A DNA stretch of 64,000 bases from Parietichytrium sp. I65-24A. Its lineage: Eukaryota; Sar; Bigyra; Thraustochytrida; Thraustochytriidae. Both the position numbers and the translations under genes were made by a program. The stretch lies in the NCBI GenBank assembly GCA_012862575.1, contig BLSF01000001.1:806001-870000 (forward strand), read 5' to 3'. The notes under the pieces are model-generated. The model did not search any database, was not told the origin of the DNA, and saw only the letters and a list, made by a program, of their open reading frames with translations. This document shows positions 29,746 through 39,169 of this stretch, one piece after another (positions within the stretch are counted from its first letter, which is position 1; every line of letters begins with the position of its first letter).

Positions 29746-32700
29746 ATTGTCGAGCAGGCGGGAGGAAGTAGAAAAAGAAATGTGTTCGTGACGCGTATGG
29801 AGGAATACCCGCTACCTAGGTCCCTCCTTCGCCAAGAGAATTACTGACAAGGCTATACGGCCTCTTACGCAAGACACGGTTTCGCACTCGTTGTTGTTCC
29901 GCTCTTCACTCTTTGTAAGCCAACACGGTATCCGGGTGTGCGCCGTAGTGCTAGTGAATTGCCCAGCCGCGGGATAGCTGCCGGTCGGCCTAGCTGGGCT
30001 GCAAAGAAGGTGGGAGATGCGCATAGGACAGTCATAAGGAACGTACTAGGGAAGCTCGAATTGTGGAAGTTGGAAAACGCCAGAAACTGAGCAGAAATCT
30101 TGCAGAGGCCCACCCTAGGAGGCGACTGCGACGAAGTGTAGACCGTCGAGAGAAGTGCCAGCCGGACCGAGGAAAGAGAAAAGAAAACTCTTCTGTGTGG
30201 TTGAAAGGTAAGTTATTACCTGTTCTCTGTGCGTGTGCTCACAGCCAGAACTAACTCTAGTTGCCACTTTTGGATGGAAAAATAGGGAAGGAAAGAAAGA
30301 AAGAGAAGGCAGCGTTGTTGCGCAAGTTGGCGCATATCTCCGCGCCCTCTCTCTCTACTCTTCAATGGATGGACTGACTGCTGATGCACCACCCAGAAAC
30401 TAACAGCAAAAAATGCAAGCTCACGACTTTGGCGGGGAAGGGAAGGGGAGGATATTCGTTTCTCCCGCCACAGGGTCCAGAGGGAGGAGACTTTTTTCTG
30501 TCCTGGCCATCCTGGCTAGGCCACTGGCTGTGAATGAATTGTGTGTTGTGTCTTGTGTGCTGCGAAAGTTGCGAATTCTGAATCTGGCTTGCACGTCAGT
30601 CAGTGATGGGAACGAAAACAACTCACGAGCCATCGTGACACGACGCAAAGGACCTGCATTGACTGTGAATGTAACCAATGTGCGAAATCGACGCAGAAGA
30701 GATTTCTCCCTTCAACTCTACGGCTTTCCAGTCGCACTCCCACTACTCCTACTGTCGGCAATGTCGGCAAGCTTACTCGCAGAGTGAAAAGAGTGGAATG
30801 AAACTGAGCACTAGTAGTGAGTGCCCAGAAGTCAGAAGCTTAGTTGGGTATCGACAGAAGGTAAATAGAGATGGTCTGCTTCGTCTGGCTCAAAGTCTAA
30901 CGCGAACCACTCCAGATGGCCCCACCGATGCTTTCCCCTCGTACTCTAGCTACTAGTACTGTACCCAGTAACCTTCGGTAGTACCAGTAGTAGCTGAAGT
31001 AGTGGGATGGGTAGTGTACGGTAGAAAGGAGGCCCAAGCCCAAGTGACGCTGTTTTGAGAAATGAGAAAGGCATTTCAAAGTTCCACAAATGGGTAGCTG
31101 TGGTACGGTGCGCTAGATAGATGAGGGTCGTCGCGTATGCAAAGAATCTTTGCGGCCGTCGTGATGACACGGTCAGTGACATTTTTCACTGTTAAGTTTG
31201 TAGTTAGTTCCTCTGCCATCATGCACAACTGCAAGCTGAATGATAGTTGACTCAAACGTTGGAAAGCGGCCGTCCCTCGACAAAAAAAAAGCGCTGCCTT
31301 GTGCCTTCCTCTACTTTTTTCCAGGATTCAGGTAGCTCGCTGGTTTCCAAACAGGATTTAGAGTTCAAAATTTAGAATTCAGAATGCACAGGTCAGAACT
31401 TGAAGGTTTTCGCCCTGTCGAGAGAGGGGAAAGCAGCAGTCCATCCTCCCTTCTTCCTCTTTCCTCCCTCTCCTTCCTCCTTCCTCCATCCTCCTCCTCG
31501 GCCCATGCACGAAATGTTACAGTCCTGCCTTAGAGGGTGGCAGCGCCCGTAGTGGTTCGCGGTAGGTATCGGTAATGCCTCTGCTGAGTGGCGTCTGTCC
31601 GTCTGCTCTCTCTACTCTCCTCCTCCTTCTCCTCCTTTTCAACTGTGATGGTTTGTGTTGTCTGCGGAATGCGGGACGACGTCAAAGAATTGATTTTGAT
31701 TATTACTTCAAAAAAAACAAAAGCGTTGTCAAGTTGTTTTGTTGTTCTCCTTCGTGTATTGAATAAAAAGGCCTTGAGCAAGTATGACTGGGCCCACCCG
31801 AGGCGCCGTGTGATTACAATTGGAATGCGGAATGAGCGGAATGGGAAAAGACGGTCGACAAGTTGATCGATCAAACATCGGCCAAAAGTCGCAAGGTTGA
31901 AGAATGTCGAAGAGAGACAAGATAACATCGATAGTCTCCGCGAAAACCGTGCCTGTCGATCTTGAAGCCTTACCGGCAAGCTACGGGAGAACTCGCGCGA
32001 AACGAGGGGTAATCCGGCGGCGCTTTCTTTCACTATTGGCACGCACGGAATCTGTTCTCAGAACTGGCAACTGACAACTGACAATACTGGCTGGTCAACT
32101 CGGACTCGAACGGATGGGCGTCACAGTGGGATGTGGGCGATGACGAAAGCGCGACATTTCGCTCATATGCTCTGCGTGGTTGGATGAATTAGCCATTGCG
32201 CATAGCGGCGCTCGCGAAAAAAGCTCAATTGCCGCGAAACTCTCTGTTCTCGTCCTAGAAAATAGAAACTTTATAAACTTCGATCCACTCCTGCACACAC
32301 CCTGCGCACGTACCGCAGCCGAGGAGGTGAAATGTATTGCAAGCTCGAAGACTCGTGGGCGAAAGAGGTAGAGCCAACGTAAGGCACGAGGAGGCAAGAA
32401 GTACTTATGGCGGGAGGTTATGGGAAGAGGCAAGTGCATACATACGTGGCTTGGCGGTGGAGGTGGCGTAGGCGGCACTAGCGAGATGGCGATGCGGCAA
32501 AGGCCCAGAGCGACGAAGCTGCGATCTGAAGATCGATCCACTTCTCGCTACGGTCGTCTAGCGGCCGCCAATCGTTTGTCTTGGCAATCACAACGTGCGA
32601 CGCAGCGAAATTGGCTTTGTGCTGACGGACGCAGTAGAACGGCGGCCTTTTTTCAGCGATGCAACGAAATCCTGCGCTCTCGCACTATGCTTACAATGAC

Positions 32701-33133
32701 TGTGCTGACTGTGTTGGCAGGCTCAGAACTTTAGTGGCACACTCGTACTGTAAGACAAGAGGCTTTGCCTTACTACCTGCTTGCTTGTGAGAGGGCAGCA
32801 GCCGTTTCTCAATCCTTCGTTCGAGTTGCAGCTCCCACTGCCTCACACTGCCTCCCACTGCTCCCGCCCTCGTCGTTGTACTCACTCACTCGCTGCCAGT
32901 CAATCATCAATCATTCAATCATCAAACAACCTCCTCAGAGAAACTTACACAAGCACGGCTCAGTCTCTCTCTCTCTCTCTACTGAATACCGCCCATCCCT
33001 TTCATGCTGATCTGATCGATACTTTCTGTTCAGGCGTCAAGGCCCGTCAGGTGTCAGTTTTCAGGGTGGGTTGCCACTCTCGTGACTCTTGCTCACAACA
33101 CACAGCAGTTCAAAACTCTTTCGGTCTCAGCAG

Positions 33134-33163
33134 CCTCTCTCTCTCTCTCTCTTTGTCTCTCTC
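33134..33163. repeat. CT microsatellite
   Basis: Pyrimidine run upstream of the zinc-finger gene. A similar CT run lies at 32963-32980. Both give spurious Ser/Leu-rich frames. Confidence 0.85.
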
Positions 33164-33725
33164 TGCCGCTGGCTGGAGCGAGAAGGTAAATCACGAAAGG
33201 CCGGATATAGAGAGCTCTTTCTGTACCGCCAGGCAAGCTTGGCCAGGCCAGACCGGACAAAGCAAGAACGAGACGAGTACGAGTACAGTACTCAACGTCT
33301 TGCGACACGAGAACGTGAGGAAGGAAGGAAAGGAAAGAAGAAACCACGCAAAAGTGTGCGACTTCGCTTGATCAGCGAACCGGATTGTGCGGCAGTGAGA
33401 CAGACATAGACTCTTTTCGCACTGGCACCGCTGTGCTCTGTTCGAACACGACGACACACCTTCATAGAACACATCCTGACGTCCATTTTTCGGACAGCAA
33501 AACCCAAAAAGACAACCGACCAAATCGCCAGCAAGCCCGGCAAACTTGCAGACCCGCTCCGACCGTTGCTTGTCTCAAACTGGTCGCGAAGAGATCAGAA
33601 AGCAATCGTCAGTTGCAAAAATAGAATCAGTTGAAGCGGCGCCAGCACGTTCTCACAGTCTCCAAACTGCGCAGCAGATCAATTCCAACGCGCGTTTGAC
33701 CAACGACGAGCTCAACCGACACACA

Positions 33726-34733
33726 ATGACACAGTCTTCTGCCCTGGACGTTGCCTCACTGGCCTTTCTTGCCCTACTCTCAGGGGCGAGCAACACCCAG
33801 AAGAACAACTACATCGCCTCATACAGCCCACAACTTTGCCAGCCGCAGCAGCAGCAGCCCAACACCGCAAAGTTTCTCAGCCACGGCTTCCACCAGCAGC
33901 CGCACCAGTCTGCGCAGCAACACATGCAGCTCTTCAAGCACAACCAACAACAGAGCAACACAATCACGGACGCTCTGAACGAGTTGCTTGTTCGATGCAT
34001 TTCTCCAAACACCTCCTCCGCTCACCAAGCACACCAACACCCCGTCTACGTCAAGACCGAGACCTCGGAACCGTTCTCATCTCAAACCTTCGACAGGAAG
34101 CGCCGCTACTCGGACCTCGACTCCTGCCCGCACTCCCCGAGCTCCCATGCTTCCAGAGACTGCGACTCTGACGCATTCCCCACGGTTGCCTTCCAGCACC
34201 AGCAGAGCCTCGCGCAGATGTTGGAGCTCGGCAAAAACTTTCCTGGCCTTCCAAAGCTCGAAGCCATGAGCATGCATTCTTCTCCTTCTGCAAGCGACGA
34301 CATCGAACAAAGCGGGGCGTACAAACGCGCAAAGAGGTCAAGAGGCAAGCTGTGCCTCATGAATGGCTGCGATAAGCTAGCTCGCGGCCGCGGCCTGTGC
34401 AAAAAACACGGAGGAGGCCGCAGATGCCAGGCTGACGGCTGCAAGAACAGCGCCCGCGGAGGATCACATCTTTGCACTTCGCATGGCGGAGGCAGAAGGT
34501 GCCAATTCGAAGGCTGCTGCAAGGGTGCCGAGGGAGCTACCTTCTTCTGCGTCGCTCACGGAGGAGGCAAGCGATGCAATATGACTGGCTGCACGAAAAA
34601 GGACCAGGGCAAGGGCTTTTGCAAAGCGCATGGCGGCGGTAAGCGCTGCGGAGTGCAAGAGTGTTCCAAGAGCGCAAAGTCTGGTTCGGAGTTTTGCACC
34701 GCTCACTACAAGAGGATCTCCACCGACGAGTAG
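33726..34733 (+). CDS. Five-finger CxxxxC..CxxH protein ("WRKY19-like"), probable DNA-binding
   Basis: 335 residues from the ATG at 33726; the frame is open upstream only from a TTG. The N-terminal 200 residues are Gln/His/Ser-rich (QPQQQQP, HQQPHQSAQQH) and probably act as a disordered activation-type region. A basic patch KRAKRSRGK (about 200) could be a nuclear signal. Then come five near-identical units with spacing C-x4-C-x9/10-C-x2-H joined by GGGRRC or GGGKRC linkers (about 210-328), for example CQADGCKNSARGGSHLCTSH. Stramenopile genomes often carry such arrays labelled as WRKY19-like; they lack the WRKYGQK heptad, which is absent here too. The likely role is a zinc-binding transcription factor, with an unknown target. 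The long CT-rich upstream region suggests a complex promoter. Confidence 0.85.
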   Translation: MTQSSALDVASLAFLALLSGASNTQKNNYIASYSPQLCQPQQQQPNTAKFLSHGFHQQPHQSAQQHMQLFKHNQQQSNTITDALNELLVRCISPNTSSAHQAHQHPVYVKTETSEPFSSQTFDRKRRYSDLDSCPHSPSSHASRDCDSDAFPTVAFQHQQSLAQMLELGKNFPGLPKLEAMSMHSSPSASDDIEQSGAYKRAKRSRGKLCLMNGCDKLARGRGLCKKHGGGRRCQADGCKNSARGGSHLCTSHGGGRRCQFEGCCKGAEGATFFCVAHGGGKRCNMTGCTKKDQGKGFCKAHGGGKRCGVQECSKSAKSGSEFCTAHYKRISTDE

Positions 34734-35172
34734 ATCATGTATTATATTGCCTCGTCTTCCCTACGCCTGCCAAAGAGAAGCTCGGCTCCACCTTTTGTCT
34801 GATTACTATTATCAATGTACTGTAGCTTGCCAGAGTTGCCAGACTCTGCGTTATGTGCTGTCGATTTATCTATCGTCCATGCCATGTATCAACACCAAAG
34901 TAACTTTATATAAAATCGTTCTTGTCTCACCAATCTCAATTTTTTGAACAAACACTCTCATCGACCTGATCAACCAGTCTCTCTACTAGACTCAGCAACC
35001 TTCAGGTTTTTTTTATTTGATTGATTTTGAAATAATGAAAATGCTATTTATGATGACCACCGCTATCGCATGAAGGCGGTGCGCAGACAGATAATTTCTC
35101 GTCTGTGCGACTCGGTTGCGACTTTTTCTATTTGCCTATTTGTCACGTTCTATTAGTTGAAGAGACACAGTG
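34734..35172. other. Intergenic, convergent 3' ends
   Basis: AT-rich spacer with a T run near 35008-35016 and a small hairpin-like ACCGC...GCGGT near 35060-35080. No gene. Confidence 0.5.
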
Positions 35173-36240
35173 TCAAGCTTTGGAAGCTTGTCGTGTCCAC
35201 ACCTTGAGCCGTTCTGGCTCGGTGATGAAGAAGTCCCTCTCTGCTTTCCACTTCTCCCAGTCGATTGTAGCCAGCTGCGGAAAAGAAGAGACGCTTGTGC
35301 GTGGATCTATGTGTTTCGCATCGACATCTACCAAGCCGCTTCCGTTTACTATGCAGAACAGTGCGTCGCTCTGAGCACTCGATCGTAAAAGGGTCAAGCG
35401 CAAAGCCTTTTCAAGTCCCGGGCTGCCGTCAGTTCCGTTATTCCATAAGATCCCATGTCGGCCGGTTCCAACTCTGACGAGCCAAGCTAAATCTGCCGCT
35501 CGGGATTTCTCCGACCAGTCCTCCAACAGCCGCGCGCAATCAGGATGCACGCATTCGTCGTACGCCTTCAACTCTAGGGGCCGGCTCGTCGATAGCAAAT
35601 GTCTCCATCGCAACTTCACCCACGCCGAGCTCATGGACCCGAGTATGTGAAGCTCCTCTCCTCTGCACCTTGAAAAAATATCTACACACTCGCCATCGTT
35701 CACCTCGTTCTCTGAACTCGCGACGCAAAACCCAGCGAGCAATTCCGCGCCTTTCGTCAGCGTCCCAGCCCAGAGTACGCGCCGCTCCATCGCCACGCTC
35801 CCATCTTGGCGAGTCCAAAACTTGGACACTCTTACCATTGCACCGCTCTTTCTCAACATTTTACCAACCAACGTCCACACCGCGGGAACGGAACAGCTCT
35901 CCGACTGAACTTCCACATGTAACTCCACGCACACCTTCCCTCGCGGCGGCTCCTTCGAGACGTGCTCTGCTAGCCTGCCCAGCACGGCGGCTCGCTCATC
36001 GTCCAAAGAATCGCTATCCACTACGCATAACACGTGTCGGCAGCGCCGCAACGCCGAGGCCAGTTCGCCAGGGCCAGAATGTGGGCCAGAGTTGGAGTTG
36101 GAGTGCCAGTCAAGCTCTACAGGGACTGGCAATCCGACGCCAAGTCGACGAAGGAGCTCGCTTCCCGCAGCGAGGTGCGTCTCCCTGTCCCCGCTGCGCA
36201 GTAGAAGGGCTTTGCCAACGGCGTTCTGCGACATTGACAT
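35173..36240 (-). CDS. Unknown 355-residue protein
   Basis: The start is the ATG at 36240; the frame reaches 36297 only through a TTG. There is no signal peptide, transmembrane segment or recognised domain. The N-terminal half alternates hydrophobic strands and helices (KALLLRSGDRETHLAAG, CRHVLCVVDSDSLDDERAAV, KVCVELHVEVQSES), which suggests a cytoplasmic alpha/beta fold. The C-terminus has DWEKWKAERDFFITEPERLKVW, a Trp-rich helical tail. Codon use is consistent with a real gene. I do not assign a function. Confidence 0.65.
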   Translation of the reverse strand: MSMSQNAVGKALLLRSGDRETHLAAGSELLRRLGVGLPVPVELDWHSNSNSGPHSGPGELASALRRCRHVLCVVDSDSLDDERAAVLGRLAEHVSKEPPRGKVCVELHVEVQSESCSVPAVWTLVGKMLRKSGAMVRVSKFWTRQDGSVAMERRVLWAGTLTKGAELLAGFCVASSENEVNDGECVDIFSRCRGEELHILGSMSSAWVKLRWRHLLSTSRPLELKAYDECVHPDCARLLEDWSEKSRAADLAWLVRVGTGRHGILWNNGTDGSPGLEKALRLTLLRSSAQSDALFCIVNGSGLVDVDAKHIDPRTSVSSFPQLATIDWEKWKAERDFFITEPERLKVWTRQASKA

Positions 36241-37124
36241 TTCGAGCCCAATTCCAATCCTGCGGTCGTTCAAGCCGCAAAAACAAACAATCGGCAACGA
36301 TCTCCGTCTTCGCTCCCAGTCAGCGTCCTCCCCAGCGCGAACTTTCTGAGCACCTTCGCTAACTCAGGCGGGGGATGCCAGATGATGCCAGTGCGCTGCC
36401 AATCCCCAGTTGTGTTGACTTTGCGCGCGAGTACTCGCGAGTACGCCAATGTGCGAGTACTCACCAACAGCAACGCGACAGTTTCGCCGTCCGCGAGTGA
36501 CCCTTTTATTAGTCCTCTGCGCTCCGCAAGGTCGCTTTGTTGACTTTTGACTGCCAAATCCCAAAGAATGAAAGTGCTAAAAAGGTGAGTCAAACAAAGA
36601 AACAAAAGAAGACTTTGAAATACTTTGCTCAAGAAAATTCGAAAAATTGAATTTGTGTTTTGTTAGGTTTGAATTATTACCGGTACTCAGTACACCATTG
36701 TTAGTTGTAAGCTTATGACATACCAGCACAGTAATAGTGCTCCGTGTTCGAATCGGCGGGTAGAGATGACTACCTAAAATTATAGGAGTCGCCATACTGT
36801 GAATGTTGGGGATTGACATTGACATGAATGAAGACAATCGCGCTCACATTAACATCAAGATCACAGACGATGCATGGAGAGGAGAGCAGAGAATGAAAGA
36901 GAGAATGAAAAGAGAGAGAGAGAGAGAGAGAGAGAAAGATTGGAGCGTGGCACGTCTCGATACAATGGGAAGAGAACTTTCGCTTCAAAAGAGATGACGA
37001 GAGAGTTGGAATGGCCGCTACAGCTGCCAGAATAAGGTCGTTCTGCGAGCAATTAAAGTGCGGATCTGTCTGCTGACACCGGACGACGGGCTGTGTCTCC
37101 TTTCGCGGTTCTCAGGAAAGAATT
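36241..37124. other. Intergenic with GA run and GTAC palindromes
   Basis: GTACTCGCGAGTAC (36431-36444) is a perfect 14-base palindrome next to two further GAGTAC words. GGTACTCAGTAC lies at about 36681-36692 and a GA microsatellite at about 36909-36936. No gene. Confidence 0.55.
36909..36936. repeat. GA microsatellite
   Basis: About 28 bases of GA repeats between the unknown 355-residue gene and the seven-helix protein. Confidence 0.85.
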
Positions 37125-38417
37125 TCAACAGCTGGAGCTGGACCCGAGCTTGGTAGTGAGGACAATCAAGCTTATCAATCCCGAGACCATGCGAAAAAGT
37201 AGGGAAATGGTGACATCGATCGAGTTTCCCATGCGAAGGTTAATCCGGCGAGCATCCAGACTCACTGTAAACATGTTCAGCAGATACCGATCGCCCAAGT
37301 CCTCTTGCTTCAGCTCGAACGGAGAAGGAATCAGCCGGGAGAGTACGTGTGGAAGCTCAGAAGCCCGATTGTTTGCCATTGCAGCAGGGATGCAAAGAAC
37401 AACAATCGACAACACCACGGAGATGAACCAAGATAACTCCATTAAAATCCGTGAGTCGCTAAAATCTGCGTTGATGAAATCCGCCACCAAAAGAACGATG
37501 CACAGCCCAAACCCCACAAGAATAACCAGCCCTGGTGCGCTGGTGACTTTATTAATTGTTTGCACAAAATCGCACAGGTCATAGTATGGGACGGTAAACG
37601 CCGCCAGCACCTCTTTCAACTCACTAATTGGCAATTGCTCCCTCTGAATGAGCGCAGCTTCTCTTAATAGCGCTTTGTATCTGCCCGCAGTACTGAATGA
37701 GGTGATCGCAAGAAGTGTGAAAGACAACCCAAATGTCAAGGTGAAACACGGCACAACCGCCAGACAGACAAATAGTGCTAGATTCCAAGTCTCTTCCTCG
37801 GATGATGTGCGAAGAAATGGGCTCAGTCGACCTAGCAAAGAAGACTTGATGGATGCCACAAACAAAAATACATCTTCCAAGAATATTGGGACCAAAATCG
37901 TCAGCCACACGCATGCCTTGAGAACAGATCGAAATCGCTGTTCCTGCCATTCATTTCGCGGAGTGGCACTGAAAATCTGGAATACCACGCAATTCTCCAG
38001 CGTCGGGGAAAACCACACAAACCAAATTTGCAGGCCGGCTATAGTCGACATCCACAGCGCACACACAAGCTGGAATTGAAGATTTTCCAAAAACTCCTGG
38101 TTACCTGAAGTAAAATCAAGAAAGGTGCCAATGAGCAACACAATTACGAAAGTCGCCATATAAAGACACCGTATATATCTTGAGACATTGTGTACACGTC
38201 GCCATCGCGACTCTTGGCACAGCGGAAGCAACCCAGCAAGTTGCATAAAAAATATATACAAGCGCACCTCCCGAGCCCTCAAGTCCGTCTTAAACTCTTC
38301 ATCCTGCACTTTTCGCCGTATTCTCTCTTTGAGCATCTCCACTTTTGACTTGCTGCCATCGTCCGGTTCCGGCGCCGGCGCAACTGCAAGAATCGTTCTG
38401 TGTCCTTTCCTCCACAT
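37125..38417 (-). CDS. Seven-helix protein with insect gustatory-receptor layout (GRL-like)
   Basis: 430 residues from the ATG at 38417. The frame reads on to 38510 from a GTG, and a strong donor GTAAGT (38504-38499) hints that an upstream exon may supply a different N-terminus. I see seven hydrophobic helices at about 84-102, 114-136, 166-190, 212-240, 294-314, 328-347 and 399-423. The N-terminus is long and basic (no signal peptide), the loop between helices 4 and 5 is 53 residues and amphipathic, and a 50-residue polar stretch separates helix 6 from helix 7. This is the topology of the 7tm_7 gustatory/odorant receptor family: N-terminus inside, cytoplasmic anchor helices between 4/5 and 6/7. 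Before helix 1, FFMQLAGLLPL and RWRR resemble the F-x-x-x-G-L-x-P opening of these receptors. The TY-x-x-x-x-Q motif of insect helix 7 is not kept, as reported for distant protist homologues. A ligand-gated channel role is inference. Confidence 0.6.
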   Translation of the reverse strand: MWRKGHRTILAVAPAPEPDDGSKSKVEMLKERIRRKVQDEEFKTDLRAREVRLYIFFMQLAGLLPLCQESRWRRVHNVSRYIRCLYMATFVIVLLIGTFLDFTSGNQEFLENLQFQLVCALWMSTIAGLQIWFVWFSPTLENCVVFQIFSATPRNEWQEQRFRSVLKACVWLTILVPIFLEDVFLFVASIKSSLLGRLSPFLRTSSEEETWNLALFVCLAVVPCFTLTFGLSFTLLAITSFSTAGRYKALLREAALIQREQLPISELKEVLAAFTVPYYDLCDFVQTINKVTSAPGLVILVGFGLCIVLLVADFINADFSDSRILMELSWFISVVLSIVVLCIPAAMANNRASELPHVLSRLIPSPFELKQEDLGDRYLLNMFTVSLDARRINLRMGNSIDVTISLLFRMVSGLISLIVLTTKLGSSSSC

Positions 38418-39169
38418 CCTGGCGCATGATTTCTGCTTTCTTGTCGCCCGGCAACGAGGTCTCGTCGAAGTTCGTTCCTTGCCGTGAGTTGCGCCTGCAC
38501 TTACTCGCACGACTCGGACACTCGACTAACAGCAAGTCTCGAAGCTCGGCTAACCGCCCTGCGTCCCAAACAACCGCCCCTGGCGGCGTCAACAAGCGTC
38601 GTCGTAAAGGGGCCAAGAATCACTCTTCACTGATTTCCCCCCAGCATCCCTTGCCATTGCCAAGGCTCCAAGAAGCCAAGTCACCTTGAGACGCCATCAT
38701 GATACCGGTAGTATTGGTACTGACTGTGAGCACCTGTACTGGTACTGAGTACTCGCATCGTCAAGGATAGTGGATGATGGATGGTCATGGTTGGCATTCA
38801 TGGTCACCTTGTTCTCACAGTCTTGGCAGTCGCCACAGTGCAGGATCTACTAGTTATTATTAGTACCCGCTACGGGTCCAATACCCTTCAACGGCCAAAT
38901 TGCACACCAGATCACGGTTTCGCACCAGATCACAGAGGATCGATCGATGGGATCAACACTGGTGGCGGCGAACGCATGCGAACGCACGCAATCTCGCTGG
39001 GGCCACGCGAGGTAACAGAGCTCGCCCTCGTAACGGAGAGGCAGGCATAAGGCGTGGTGAGCTGGTCAATACATGACGCGAGAAGGAAGAAGAGTGGGAC
39101 TTGAAATTGCATCGGCATTGGTCGCTGGAGAGGACGGCTCTCTGCCAGGAGCAGGGGAAAAGCAAAAGC
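38418..39169. other. Divergent intergenic region
   Basis: Between the seven-helix gene (-) and the kinesin (+). It holds GTACTGGTACTGAGTACTC (about 38738-38756) and a CTGACTGTGAG copy at 38720, plus a duplicated CACCAGATCACGGTTTCGCAC patch (about 38905-38935). It may include a 5' exon of the seven-helix gene. Confidence 0.5.

Larger units (their letters stand above)
26964..33725. other. Long gene-free stretch (6.8 kb)
   Basis: No open frame here shows coding character, and I found no rRNA, tRNA or transposon core on either strand. It holds a 26-base tandem duplication (27222-27273), an 18-base palindrome (28666-28683), GATCGATGATCGATGATCG repeats (29373-29405), GTAC-rich patches (29349-29366, 30951-30972), three copies of the ATTGACWGTGA family (29599, 29674, 29736) plus one at 30658, pyrimidine tracts (31441-31500) and CT microsatellites (32963-32980, 33134-33163). 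The last kilobase is probably the 5' leader and promoter of the finger gene. Confidence 0.55.

Noticed and set aside
26964-33725. Search for transposon or retroelement remains
   Set aside because: No reverse-transcriptase, integrase or transposase motif in any frame and no long terminal repeat pair seen.
36746-36758. GTGTTCGAATC, similar to a tRNA T-loop
   Set aside because: No matching acceptor, D or anticodon arms upstream.
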